From: Rheinheimera sp. 1928-s | GTDB lineage: Bacteria; Pseudomonadota; Gammaproteobacteria; Enterobacterales; Alteromonadaceae | DNA length: 63,715 nucleotides | Assembly (NCBI RefSeq): GCF_029269265.1 | Contig: NZ_JARIXP010000003.1 | Span: 368,972-432,686 of the forward strand | Reading direction: 5' to 3' | Shown here: positions 44,623 through 53,431 of the stretch, piece by piece | Layout of the letters: each line of letters begins with the position of its first letter | Position numbering within the stretch: the first letter of the stretch is position 1 | Made by a program: the position numbers and the translations under genes | Notes under the pieces: model-generated | What the model was told of the DNA's origin: nothing | The model's input: only the letters and a program-made list of their open reading frames with translations | Databases searched by the model: none

Positions 44623-45453
44623 TTAGTAGGTAGTGCTGGCGTCAATCTGAGCTTTGCCCATCCGCAGTTCGATCATGTTTTCCACTTCGGCCTGGCCAAA
44701 TACATTGGCTGCCAGTTTGTTCATCGGGTCGCGGCGATAACTCATTTCCCGAATAATATGGTCATTGCGTTGCAGGGCCGGACGTTCGGCTTCAGGTACA
44801 GGGCTGGCCTGATCTAACCAGCCCAGCCAGCGGTCGACCATCTGATGCAGGTAGGTTTCAAAAATGCTGATGTTTTCGTCGTTTAACTCACCCATTAAGC
44901 TTTGAGTGGCTGGGTTGATCAGCGCGCGCATATAGCTGCCATGACTGACCGACCAATGGAAATTCGGGTGCGAGCGCAGCTTCATGTACCACTCATTCAC
45001 CTCAGGACCGTAATACTTATCCAGATAGTCCGGATCGGTCAGCAGGTTTTTACGTGGGGTGTAATCGCAGTAACAAAACAGTTTCGGCACTGTGCCAAAC
45101 ACTATCACCAGATGAGGCACATCAGTTTCCTGACCAAGAAAGGCCGTGGTATTCATATCCAGAATGCTGGCCTTGCGGTTGCCAATCCAGGAGTTCACTA
45201 ACCACTCAACACCGTTGCCGGTCCAGGCAGCGTAAGAACCTTCAAACTCGCCATTGGGCGAGGTGTAATAGTCCCGATCAAAAGTCGAGGGGTGCTGACT
45301 CAGATGAGGAAACTTGTCGGTGATCTTCTGTTTCAGTGCAGTCAATATGCCCCAACAGCGCTCCCAGTAACGACTGACATCCACATTCGGGTTTTCGGCA
45401 AGAAATTCATCAAGGGTTTTGGTTTCTTTATTTTTCGTCAATGACATCTTCAT
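44623..45453 (-). CDS. RCCR-like protein A (red chlorophyll catabolite reductase resemblance)
   Basis: A cytosolic protein of 276 residues. GVEWLVNSWIG, DVPHLVIVFG, RKNLLTDPDYLDKYY and SYMRALINPATQSL align with the RCCR family pattern; RKxLxxxPDYLxxYY is the clearest shared block. The C-terminal RNDHIIREMSYRRDP parallels the acidic/arginine motif of RCCR. It is diverged from the neighbouring paralogue B, so they may reduce different positions or work as a hetero-pair. It is 38 bases from the SDR upstream. Function is inferred from family and context. Confidence 0.68.
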   Translation of the reverse strand: MKMSLTKNKETKTLDEFLAENPNVDVSRYWERCWGILTALKQKITDKFPHLSQHPSTFDRDYYTSPNGEFEGSYAAWTGNGVEWLVNSWIGNRKASILDMNTTAFLGQETDVPHLVIVFGTVPKLFCYCDYTPRKNLLTDPDYLDKYYGPEVNEWYMKLRSHPNFHWSVSHGSYMRALINPATQSLMGELNDENISIFETYLHQMVDRWLGWLDQASPVPEAERPALQRNDHIIREMSYRRDPMNKLAANVFGQAEVENMIELRMGKAQIDASTTY

Positions 45454-45491
45454 TCTCTGTTAGTAGCTGCGTGGTAAGGGCGTTGCGGGCC

Positions 45492-46310
45492 TCACAGGCC
45501 GTAACGGGTAAATTTATCCGGTGCAGGCCGAACAAAGCCTGACAGCATGCGGAACGTCATTTTCAGCGGTGTTAACCAACGGATTTTTTGGCCGGTTTTA
45601 TTCAGAGCGAGGATTTCCCGGGTCAGGTAAGGCACCACAGTTTCAACGTGGTCACACAGCAGATTGGCAAACCTGCGACGCTTCTCAAAGTTATGCGGAT
45701 CAGCCTGAGCTTCGCGGATCACTCCTTCGGTAATAATCATGCCGGGACGGATTTTGCCGACCAGGATATGATCTGCCTGCAGCTCTTTGCTCAGCGCAGT
45801 GGTGAAGTAGTCCAGCCCACGTTTGGTGGTGCCATAGATGCCCATACCCGCGAAATATTCGCCGTCACTGCCACCGCCAAGCATATTGAAAATTTTCTGT
45901 GACTCTGTGACAAGACCCTGACTGGCCGCTTTTTTCATACCACTGGCTGCGACTTTGCAGCCATTGATCGTGCCGACAACATTGGTATGAACCATTTGCT
46001 GAATATCAGAATCCGGGGTGTCGAGGATAGACCAGACCGTTCTGGCCAAACCGGCGTTATTAATCCAAATATCCACTCCGCCGAAACTGTCACAGGCGAA
46101 CTGCCATAAGGCTTCGACCTGAGGTTTGTCGGCACTGTCACAAGCCAGGCCAGCCACTTGCTGCGCCGGATAACCCAGCTCTGCCAGTGTGGCGTCCACA
46201 TCATCCTGCCGTCTGCCACTGATCACCACCTTGTGACCTAAAAGAGCAAATTCGTTTGCCAGGCCTTTGCCAATGCCTTTGGTGCTGCCGGTAATCACTA
46301 CAGTGCTCAT
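45492..46310 (-). CDS. SDR oxidoreductase resembling NOL/NYC1 chlorophyll b reductase (B)
   Basis: An SDR of 272 residues with cofactor motif TGSTKGIGKG, the DIWINNAG motif, Ser148, Tyr159 and Lys163 (YGTTKRG), and a PGMIITEG segment. GGGSDG before the active Tyr mirrors the GAGSDG of plant NOL. It is paralogous to the SDR at 40704, both ending with a similar xxxWLTxxK block near the C-terminus. It is the second gene of the operon that includes both RCCR-like genes. Confidence 0.8.
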   Translation of the reverse strand: MSTVVITGSTKGIGKGLANEFALLGHKVVISGRRQDDVDATLAELGYPAQQVAGLACDSADKPQVEALWQFACDSFGGVDIWINNAGLARTVWSILDTPDSDIQQMVHTNVVGTINGCKVAASGMKKAASQGLVTESQKIFNMLGGGSDGEYFAGMGIYGTTKRGLDYFTTALSKELQADHILVGKIRPGMIITEGVIREAQADPHNFEKRRRFANLLCDHVETVVPYLTREILALNKTGQKIRWLTPLKMTFRMLSGFVRPAPDKFTRYGL

Positions 46311-46333
46311 CTGAACTCTCCTTTACTGATCAA

Positions 46334-47197
46334 TCAAGCCGGTACGCTGGCAACAATAGGTGCATTTGGATCAGGGTGTTTCACCTGATAGCCTGTGGCA
46401 TAAATTTTTGCTGCTGAGATTTTGCGTAAGGGAGCTTTGATCTGATTGAGGAATTCCAGCCGTGGCCAATCGTTCTGATCACAAATAGCGTCAAACACTG
46501 CTTTGTTGGTGGCTGGCAGTTGATCGTTGTCACAGACATTAAAGATGCCTGCAAGCCTGGCTTGGATCACGTGATGCACCGCAGCCACCACATCTTCAAA
46601 ATGAATGGCATACAAAGGCGCATCCGCACTGAAAATGGCTTTACCACCAAAATAATCAATGGCCATTTTGACCCGTTGTGGGAAGCTAAAATCACCTGGC
46701 GCACCGTACATATCAGGGAAACGCAGCACACAACCCAAAGTTGAAGTCAGCACCTGCTGCTCAGCCAGTTGATAGTACTTAGAAGAAGGTTCCTGATGAT
46801 TGGCGGTTGGCGTCAGCTCATCTATGGCATCAGTTCCTGCGCCACCATCGCCATACACCGAAAAAGACGATAAGAAGATCACACGCGGGCAAGCCATAGC
46901 CGCACTCTGACAACTGCGCACCAATACCTGTTCGTAGTGCACTTCACGTTCTTCTTTAGTGCGGGTATTTCTGACATTAGGCGCAACAGTGACAATGATA
47001 GCGTCACAACCAGCCGCCGCCGCCGCAACCTTTGCCGTTTCTTCACCTTTTAACAGCACCACCTCATCGACAAGGGGTTCCAGCCCAGCCACTTTTGCCG
47101 CTGTGGTCGTACTGCCCACGACCTGATGTCCGTCGGCTTTTAGCTTTTTCGCCAGAGCTTTGCCTACATGGCCCAAACCAAGAATAAAGAGTTTCAT
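46334..47197 (-). CDS. NAD(P)-dependent epimerase/dehydratase-like protein
   Basis: An extended SDR of 287 residues with the N-terminal cofactor motif LGLGHVGKALAKKL, the SSFSVYGDGG strand and the later YYQLAEQQVL (Tyr-x3-Glu instead of Tyr-x3-Lys). It resembles the YeeZ/SDR_a5 type of nucleotide-binding protein. The unusual YxxxE may mean it binds rather than reduces. It is the first gene of the operon running to 41583, with a good promoter just upstream. Confidence 0.78.
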   Translation of the reverse strand: MKLFILGLGHVGKALAKKLKADGHQVVGSTTTAAKVAGLEPLVDEVVLLKGEETAKVAAAAAGCDAIIVTVAPNVRNTRTKEEREVHYEQVLVRSCQSAAMACPRVIFLSSFSVYGDGGAGTDAIDELTPTANHQEPSSKYYQLAEQQVLTSTLGCVLRFPDMYGAPGDFSFPQRVKMAIDYFGGKAIFSADAPLYAIHFEDVVAAVHHVIQARLAGIFNVCDNDQLPATNKAVFDAICDQNDWPRLEFLNQIKAPLRKISAAKIYATGYQVKHPDPNAPIVASVPA

Positions 47198-47238
47198 CTG
47201 TAGCCTTTTTTGTTGTGATCCTGCTTCGGTATAGACAT

Positions 47239-47267
47239 AATGTATTAATAATATATCATTTAGTCAA
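47239..47267 (-). promoter_or_regulatory. Promoter with island operator candidate b
   Basis: TTGACT (47262-47267, minus strand), a 17-base spacer and TACATT (47239-47244) make a good sigma-70 promoter for the operon starting at 47197. The spacer begins with AAATGATATA, so the shared TAAATGAYATA core overlaps the -35 edge and spacer, as expected for repression. Confidence 0.65.
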
Positions 47268-47317
47268 ATGTTAGATATGAAAAGCAAAAAAGGCTGCTGC
47301 AACAAGGAGCGGAACTG

Positions 47318-47806
47318 ATGATGACCAGCACCACACAGATCCTGGCCGACCATATAATTGGCTTTCAGCATGTAGGGCATATCGTGTCCGACCTGACCGC
47401 CAGCATCGCTGATTTTCAGCGCCTGTATGGCTGCACAGAGGCGGATATTCTGGTTATCCCGCCCTTTGAGCAGACGGAAAATGTACCGGCACGTTTTGCG
47501 CTGATTAAGGTAAAAAATATGGAGTTTGAACTCATCGAACCCATTTCAGCCCAGTTTAAAACACTGCTGCTGGCCCCCGGCAGTTGTGGCAGTGCTGGCA
47601 TTAATCATGTCGCCTGGCAGGTGACGGATATTGACGGAGCTATGCGGCTATTAGCGGCTCATGGCATCAAACCGGGCCATGTCACCCCGGACGGCGTTAT
47701 TACCATGACCAAAACCTCAACCAGCGCAAAAAAGATGGTGTATCTGGACCCTGCCACTACGGGCGGTCTGCTGGTGGAACTGATTGAAGTTATCCATTGT
47801 GACTGA
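47318..47806 (+). CDS. VOC protein, methylmalonyl-CoA epimerase/glyoxalase-like
   Basis: A cytosolic VOC protein of 162 residues (Met2 at 47321 is an alternative start). Two beta-alpha-beta repeats are seen: GFQHVGHIVSDLTASIADF and SAGINHVAWQVTDIDGAM, with metal-site candidates His18, Glu72 region (MEFELIEP), His93 and Glu154 (LLVELIE). The pattern matches methylmalonyl-CoA epimerase and glyoxalase I. It heads a plus-strand operon with an MFS transporter and a lower-pathway lyase, so it may epimerise or isomerise an alkyl-malyl/malonyl intermediate. Confidence 0.8.
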   Translation: MMTSTTQILADHIIGFQHVGHIVSDLTASIADFQRLYGCTEADILVIPPFEQTENVPARFALIKVKNMEFELIEPISAQFKTLLLAPGSCGSAGINHVAWQVTDIDGAMRLLAAHGIKPGHVTPDGVITMTKTSTSAKKMVYLDPATTGGLLVELIEVIHCD

Positions 47807-48608
47807 TCACTGTACCCGCTTACTCAGTGTTTTCCCTTTACCTAAGGGCTATCAGGTGATCGAACAGGGCTGTTACCACTATGTGCTTAACGGCAAGGCG
47901 CAGGCTATTGCTGAACCCTGGGTTAAAGCACGAAACCCGCAAGGTCAGTTGCTGACGCACAGTGGCCGCTTTGTTGATGAACAGCAATTAGTACTGCTGG
48001 TGTCGCATCTCACTAAGCCTGCGGATAACAATGGGCAACACAGGCCGTCACTGCCGGGTAGCTTTGCCAGTGAAATTCGCTGGCAACAAGCTGGTCTGGC
48101 CGATATCAGCGCCCATTATCAGTTTTGCCAACAGCAGAAGCGGCTCAGCATTGCACTGAAAAGTGACACAGGCCCTCTCTCAATCCATGAAATGCGCCCG
48201 GAGCCTTTTGCCTATTTTCCGTTGCTGCGGGTATTTAGTGGTCAGGTGATCCAAAGCTTGGCCCTGTCAGGCCCATTACCAACGCTGGTGCCTGATATTC
48301 ATGATCCGGCCAATAGATCTGCCTTGCTCATGCCAATACAGAACACGCGCAGTGCAAAACAACTGGCGGCAGAGGTCATCCATCTCGCTGGCAGGCAGTA
48401 CCACACTCAGCGTTATCAGTATTTGTCTGAGCGTTATCAGCAGCAAAATGACGCGGCGTTCTGGATAGACAGTACAGGGCTGTTACTAAAGTATTGCTGG
48501 CAACAAAACCCCGACAGCCTCTGGCAGGTCGGGCTGCATGCTCATCAAATCATGGCGTTTTTACCCGGCGTCATCACAGAGGACCAGCCTCCTTGCTCCA
48601 GGACCTGA
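47799..48608 (+). CDS. Island protein of unknown function
   Basis: I do not recognise this protein of about 269 residues. The likely start is GTG at 47799, overlapping the VOC stop by eight bases; a TTG at 47784 is also in frame. It has no signal peptide. Repeating beta-like strands and a C-terminal FWIDSTGLLLKYCW segment resemble the folded beta proteins of DUF3108/DUF6134, but this is weak. It ends one base before the MFS gene starts, so it is firmly part of this operon. Confidence 0.65.
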   Translation: MTDHCTRLLSVFPLPKGYQVIEQGCYHYVLNGKAQAIAEPWVKARNPQGQLLTHSGRFVDEQQLVLLVSHLTKPADNNGQHRPSLPGSFASEIRWQQAGLADISAHYQFCQQQKRLSIALKSDTGPLSIHEMRPEPFAYFPLLRVFSGQVIQSLALSGPLPTLVPDIHDPANRSALLMPIQNTRSAKQLAAEVIHLAGRQYHTQRYQYLSERYQQQNDAAFWIDSTGLLLKYCWQQNPDSLWQVGLHAHQIMAFLPGVITEDQPPCSRT

Positions 48609-48609
48609 C

Positions 48610-49797
48610 ATGTTAAATATTTTTATTGTTATCCTCGCCGACATGATTGGCTTTGGCATCATGATCCCTATTTTTGCCTATTACGTGTTGCAGCTCGGCG
48701 GTGATGCCCAGACTGCAACCCTGCTGATGGGACTGTATTCCTTTGCCATGTTCTGCTCGGCCCCGTTGTTAGGCCGCTTAAGTGATCGTTATGGCCGCAA
48801 GCCCATATTGATGTTAAGTATGTTGGGTGCCAGTCTGGGTTATCTGCTACTGGCCTTTGCCGACAGCTTGTGGCTGGTGGCTTTGTCCCGCTTGCTCAGT
48901 GGAGCTATGGCTGGCAACATCGCCGCCGCTCAGGCCTATATTGCCGATATAACCGATGAATCCAACAGAGCCAAAGGCATGGGCATGATTGGGGCCGCTT
49001 TTGGTTTAGGTTTTGTCATTGGCCCTGCGCTGGGCAGCATTATGGCAGGTGATCAGTTTGCCGCAGCCAACTTCATGCTGCCAGCCCTCACCTCGGCGGC
49101 TTTGTCTTTTGTTTCCTTTGTTGGCATCGCTTTATTCCTGAAAGAAAGCTTAAGTAAAGAACTCCGGCAGCAGAATCGCGCCGCACCGCCGTATTCGCAA
49201 TGGACAGCATTTAAAGGTCTGTACTCTCAGCGGCTACTGCTACTGATCATCTGCTGTGGTGTGTTATTTAATGTAGCCGCAGGCTTATTTGAATCGATTT
49301 TCCCAATCTGGGCCAAAGACCTGACACTGATCAGCGGGCCTCAGGGTCTGGCGCCCATGCTGCTGGTGTCCGGCTTCGCCCTGGCCGCAGTGCAGGGTGG
49401 TCTGGTGGGTAAGCTAACGCGCAAATTTGGTGAACAGCAGCTGCTGAAATTCAGTAGCTGGCTGTACGCAGCAGCCATGCTGCTGATGATCATCAGCGGT
49501 GCTAACCAGTTGTACTGGCTGGTGTTGCTGGCCATGTCGATGCAGGCGGCAGCCACCGGGTTAATGCTCACCTGCATTCAAAGTTTAGTGTCACAAAAAG
49601 CAGCAGCTCATGAAAAAGGCCGGGTGATGGGGCTGTTTTCATCAGCCGGCACTTTGGCCCGCACTCTGGCGACCTTTTCTACCGGCAGCATCTATCTGCT
49701 GTTTGGCATGCAAAGCCCGTTGATACTTGCCACCTGCTGTGTGATTACCCTGTTTTTTCTGGCACAGGCTATTCAGAGGCAGTGGTCCGTCAGTTGA
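48610..49797 (+). CDS. MFS transporter (TetA-like, island type 2)
   Basis: A transporter of 395 residues with about twelve helices. The ATG at 48610 begins MLNIFIVILADMIGFGIMIP, a TetA-like first helix; the frame is open from 48538 but the upstream part lies inside the previous gene. GRLSDRYGRKPILML is the MFS signature. It is homologous to the transporter at 51543. Probably moves an organic acid or pigment fragment. Confidence 0.85.
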   Translation: MLNIFIVILADMIGFGIMIPIFAYYVLQLGGDAQTATLLMGLYSFAMFCSAPLLGRLSDRYGRKPILMLSMLGASLGYLLLAFADSLWLVALSRLLSGAMAGNIAAAQAYIADITDESNRAKGMGMIGAAFGLGFVIGPALGSIMAGDQFAAANFMLPALTSAALSFVSFVGIALFLKESLSKELRQQNRAAPPYSQWTAFKGLYSQRLLLLIICCGVLFNVAAGLFESIFPIWAKDLTLISGPQGLAPMLLVSGFALAAVQGGLVGKLTRKFGEQQLLKFSSWLYAAAMLLMIISGANQLYWLVLLAMSMQAAATGLMLTCIQSLVSQKAAAHEKGRVMGLFSSAGTLARTLATFSTGSIYLLFGMQSPLILATCCVITLFFLAQAIQRQWSVS

Positions 49798-49872
49798 AGA
49801 CAACCATGGCGAAGTAAAAGCATCCATCTGACACATTCAACCCTAACAACATTGAACTGAGGAATAGAAAAC

Positions 49873-50652
49873 ATGACAACTCTGGATTATTACGGTTATC
49901 GCAAAAAATTCGCCGTACTGGTGCCTTCCACTAACACAGCAGTGGAAACTGAGTATCACAAAATGTGCCCTGAAGGTGTGGTACTGGCCACCCGGGCTTG
50001 TGTGATCCCGCCCTTCAAAGTAACGAATGATCAAGAATTTGTCGAAATGGTGCAGGCGATAGGGGCAGCCACCGAACAAGGTTTAATCGATGCGCTGACC
50101 TGCCGCCCGGACCATGTAATTTTTGGTTATTCGGCTGAAACCTTCTGGGATGGTAAAGGCCGTTCTGACCGTGAATTTAAAAAATACAATGATATTGCAC
50201 AGACCAAAGGCAACTGCAATGTCACCTTTGGTGCTCAAGCCATTATGGATGCCTTAAAGTGCTACCCCAAAGTGAAAAAGATCGGCGTCATTTCACCTTA
50301 TATGCCAGTGGGTGATAATCAGGTGGTGAAATTTATGGCTGACATTGGCTATGAAGTCGTGCGCATTGCCGGACACTGTTCGCCCGGGCCAGTAGAAATT
50401 GCTCATGAAGGCTTTGCCAAAACCCGCGCTCTGGTCGATCAGGTTAATGGTGACGATGTGGATCTGATATTACAGGCAGGCACCAATCTGTATTTTGTCG
50501 AACTGGCAGCACAGCTGGAGCAGGAACTTGGCAAACCTGTGCTGGCCATCAATGCACTGACCTTCTGGCATGCGCTGCGCAGTAATGGTATTCCTGACCG
50601 TATTAGTGGTTTTGGCTCTTTACTGGCCGAACATATTGCTATCCCTGAGTAG
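49873..50652 (+). CDS. Asp/Glu racemase-superfamily protein lacking both catalytic cysteines
   Basis: A protein of 259 residues with the maleate isomerase/arylmalonate decarboxylase fold, opening with VLVPSTNTAVE. In this family catalytic cysteines sit in two equivalent loops. Here the first loop is FGYSAETFW (Ser87) and the second is LQAGTNL (Ala202), so neither is present. Acid/base chemistry must differ, or it acts as a partner of the 58276 paralogue. It lies between an MFS gene and the lyase gene at 50659, suggesting action on a maleate- or malonate-like acid. Confidence 0.8.
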   Translation: MTTLDYYGYRKKFAVLVPSTNTAVETEYHKMCPEGVVLATRACVIPPFKVTNDQEFVEMVQAIGAATEQGLIDALTCRPDHVIFGYSAETFWDGKGRSDREFKKYNDIAQTKGNCNVTFGAQAIMDALKCYPKVKKIGVISPYMPVGDNQVVKFMADIGYEVVRIAGHCSPGPVEIAHEGFAKTRALVDQVNGDDVDLILQAGTNLYFVELAAQLEQELGKPVLAINALTFWHALRSNGIPDRISGFGSLLAEHIAIPE

Positions 50653-50658
50653 GAAAAC

Positions 50659-51540
50659 ATGCTGATGACATTGCATCACCAAAGGCTGCAGGCCGCTCTC
50701 ACCGCGGACAACCTGATCAAAGCGCCGGGAGTTTTTGACGGGCTATCGCTCAGATTAGTTGAGCAGGCAGGGTTTGACGTCGGTTTTGTCTCAGGAGCTG
50801 GCATCGCCTTTTCCCGTTTTGGCATTGCAGATATTGGCCTGATTGGTATGGCTGAAGTGGCAGGCTGCATCCAGTTAATGCGGGAAATCAGCGATCTTCC
50901 ACTGATCGTGGATATCGACACCGGCTTTGGCAACGCACTGAACGTCCAGCGTACCGTCAGGGTATTTGAGCGTGCTGGTGCCAGTGCCATGCAAATGGAA
51001 GATCAGGTGATGCCCAAACGCTGCGGTCATATGAAAGGAAAAAACGTGGTCAGCTGCGCCGAAATGGTGGGTAAAATTCACGCCTTCGTCGACAGCAGGG
51101 CGCATGAACACACCCTGCTGGTCGCCCGCACCGATGCGCTTGGTGTAACAGGTTTTGACGATGCCATGGAAAGAGCCCATTGTTATCTGGAGGCCGGTGC
51201 TGATTTATTGTTTATCGAGGCACCAAAAACCCTGCAACACATGCAACTCATTGCACGGGAGTTTGGCGCCAAAGTGCCGCTGGTGCATAACCTGGTGGAA
51301 GGGGGTTCAAGCCCGGTAGCCAGTGCCGCTGAATTAGCAACGCTAGGCTATAAAATGGCACTTTACCCGGTGGCGCTGCTGCATGCCTTTGTTCCAACAG
51401 CTCAGGCGCTGCTAAAGCATATACAGATGCAGGGATCTACCGGACAGTTCAGCCAGCCTATGCTCGACCTGATGCAAATCAACCAACTGCTTGGCGCAGA
51501 CAACCTGCTGGAACAGGCCAAAAAATACGACGCCAGCTAG
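50659..51540 (+). CDS. Isocitrate lyase/PEP mutase-superfamily C-C lyase (dimethylmalate lyase/PrpB-like)
   Basis: A lyase of 293 residues. The metal site DIDTGFG (85-91), the QMEDQ strand (112-116) and the catalytic loop PKRCGH with Cys122 are all present, as in methylisocitrate lyase and 2,3-dimethylmalate lyase. These enzymes split 2-hydroxy di- or tricarboxylates into pyruvate plus a second acid. No prpC or prpD is nearby, so the methylcitrate cycle is unlikely. With LeuCD homologues close by, a substituted malate is the probable substrate (inference). Confidence 0.85.
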   Translation: MLMTLHHQRLQAALTADNLIKAPGVFDGLSLRLVEQAGFDVGFVSGAGIAFSRFGIADIGLIGMAEVAGCIQLMREISDLPLIVDIDTGFGNALNVQRTVRVFERAGASAMQMEDQVMPKRCGHMKGKNVVSCAEMVGKIHAFVDSRAHEHTLLVARTDALGVTGFDDAMERAHCYLEAGADLLFIEAPKTLQHMQLIAREFGAKVPLVHNLVEGGSSPVASAAELATLGYKMALYPVALLHAFVPTAQALLKHIQMQGSTGQFSQPMLDLMQINQLLGADNLLEQAKKYDAS

Positions 51541-51542
51541 AG

Positions 51543-52703
51543 CTACAGCTGGCCCTTGCGTTCGTACAAAGGCCAGCTTAAAAACAGCAGCCCAACCAGA
51601 ATTCCGGCCGCCCAGGCCAGTGAAAACCCAGAAAGCGTCAGCAGAGTCCCTGCCAGCAAAGGGCCACAGACCCGGCCCCATGCCCCCATTGCACTGGCAT
51701 TGCCCATCATGCGGCCGCGGTATTCCAGCGGTGTTCGTTTTGACAGCAAGGAATTCAACACGGGCGAACAGCTGCTGGCGCCGGTAATACACAAAAAGAA
51801 ACTCAGGATCATCCAGTGTTCCTGTTGCGCCAGACTCGCCAGAACAAATCCAAGGATTAACAGCACAATTGCGCCTGTCAGCACCCAGAGTTCGCCATAG
51901 CGGCGGCTTAATACTCCAACCAGCCTGGCCTGTAACACCGCCATTAGTAAACCCTGAATGCCAAACACTATACCGACCTCTGTCGGTCCCCATTGCCAGG
52001 TCTCTCCCATCCAGAGCGGGAACAGGTAAGTGACAGTAGAAACCACCATCGAATGCAGCAGAAATTCGGCGATCAACCACAGGTTATGGGTTTGTTTTAG
52101 CAAGCGGATCGAGCTGACCTTACCTGTTTCCAGGTGCCATGCTCTATGCGCGCGGCGCTGATCCCGACCATGGGACTCGGGTAATTTGAACAGCGCCAAC
52201 AGCGCGGCCAGTACAGACAAACTGGCAGCAACCATAGAGGGGAGAAAAAAATTAATCTCATCACCGGCCAGCACTCCTCCTAGAAAAGGGCCTCCGACCA
52301 TACCAAGACCAAAGGCAGAACCTATCAACCCCATACTTTTGGCGCGCTGTTCTGGTGTCGACAAATCCGCCACCATAGCTGAAGCCACTCCATAAATACC
52401 GGCCACACTGCCAGCGATTACCCGCGCCACATAAACCGCCACTAAGGTTGTGGCAAAGGCCAGCAGAGCATAGGACAGGGCTGTCACCAGCAGGCAAAAA
52501 ATAATCACAGGTTTGCGTCCAAGCCTGTCACTGAGTTTGCCCCACCAGCCACCGACCAGGCCGGCGCAAACTGAGTAGGCCACAATCAGCATCGCAATAT
52601 CAAATTGACTGGCACCAAACTGCGGCGCCATAAATGGCAAGATGGGGATCACCATGCCAAAACCTATTAAGTCGATAAGAACAGTGAAAAACAAAATGGG
52701 CAT
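51543..52703 (-). CDS. MFS transporter (TetA-like, island type 2)
   Basis: A transporter of 386 residues. The ATG at 52703 begins MPILFFTVLIDLIGFGMVIPILP; the frame continues upstream without need. GKLSDRLGRKPVII is the MFS signature. It is a paralogue of the transporter at 48610. It is last in the minus-strand operon 57059-51543, after leuD, and its stop lies two bases from the convergent lyase gene. Confidence 0.85.
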   Translation of the reverse strand: MPILFFTVLIDLIGFGMVIPILPFMAPQFGASQFDIAMLIVAYSVCAGLVGGWWGKLSDRLGRKPVIIFCLLVTALSYALLAFATTLVAVYVARVIAGSVAGIYGVASAMVADLSTPEQRAKSMGLIGSAFGLGMVGGPFLGGVLAGDEINFFLPSMVAASLSVLAALLALFKLPESHGRDQRRAHRAWHLETGKVSSIRLLKQTHNLWLIAEFLLHSMVVSTVTYLFPLWMGETWQWGPTEVGIVFGIQGLLMAVLQARLVGVLSRRYGELWVLTGAIVLLILGFVLASLAQQEHWMILSFFLCITGASSCSPVLNSLLSKRTPLEYRGRMMGNASAMGAWGRVCGPLLAGTLLTLSGFSLAWAAGILVGLLFLSWPLYERKGQL

Positions 52704-52789
52704 GACGAATGACCTGAACCTGTGCTGGCTGGAAAAAAACGGGTTGGCTATCAGTTGGAGGGAACCCGCTGCAGACCAACCCAAAGAAC

Positions 52790-53431
52790 CTACCTCAAGG
52801 TTAAAAAATAATAAGGGTGTGTCGCTTTATGCTGGCCTTCAAAGATTCGGATCACCTCACGCTGTAACAAGGTGGTGGCCACGTTATCCAGGCCCTGCAG
52901 CATTTTTTCCCGACGCTTGGGCTCAATGTTAAACCTCATGTATTCGCCATCGGGCAATACAATCACAGTCTGGTCTAAATCAACGGTTAACCGTAGTCCC
53001 AGCTCAGCTAAACCAAACAATCGCTCAATCTGCTCAGCCGTCAAACTAATAGCTAATATGCCGTTGTTAAAGCAATTGTTGTAGAAAATATCGGCAAAAC
53101 TGGTGGCGATAATCACCCGAAAGCCCATATCCCGAATGCCCCAGACCGCGTGTTCACGGCTGGAACCACAACCAAAATTTTCGCGCGCTAATAAAATACT
53201 GGCGCCCTGATAAGCTGGCTGATTCAGTTCAAAATCCGGGTTTGGCCGCCTGCTGTTGACGTCTATCTCAACATCGCCGCTATCCAGATAACGCCAGTCA
53301 TCAAAAGCCCAGCCACCGTAGCCCGTTTTGAAAATACATTTTAGATATTGCTTCGGCATAATGGCGTCTGTATCCACATTCGCTCTGTCCATGGGAGCAA
53401 CCAGGCCCTGATGGGAAATAAAAGCTGCCAT
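52790..53431 (-). CDS. LeuD-like hydro-lyase small subunit
   Basis: The swivel-domain subunit of an aconitase-family hydratase, 213 residues, with DTDAIMPKQYLK and the substrate loop ENFGCGSSREHAVW. It matches 3-isopropylmalate dehydratase small subunit in length and motifs. It overlaps leuC-like stop by one base (TAATG). No leuA or leuB lies beside it, so a catabolic role such as hydration of an alkyl-maleate is more likely than leucine synthesis. I leave the symbol empty for that reason. Confidence 0.88.
   Translation of the reverse strand: MAAFISHQGLVAPMDRANVDTDAIMPKQYLKCIFKTGYGGWAFDDWRYLDSGDVEIDVNSRRPNPDFELNQPAYQGASILLARENFGCGSSREHAVWGIRDMGFRVIIATSFADIFYNNCFNNGILAISLTAEQIERLFGLAELGLRLTVDLDQTVIVLPDGEYMRFNIEPKRREKMLQGLDNVATTLLQREVIRIFEGQHKATHPYYFLTLR

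Noticed and set aside
50659-51540. Methylisocitrate lyase PrpB of the methylcitrate cycle
   Set aside because: The motif KRCGH fits, but no prpC, prpD or acnD-like genes are nearby.
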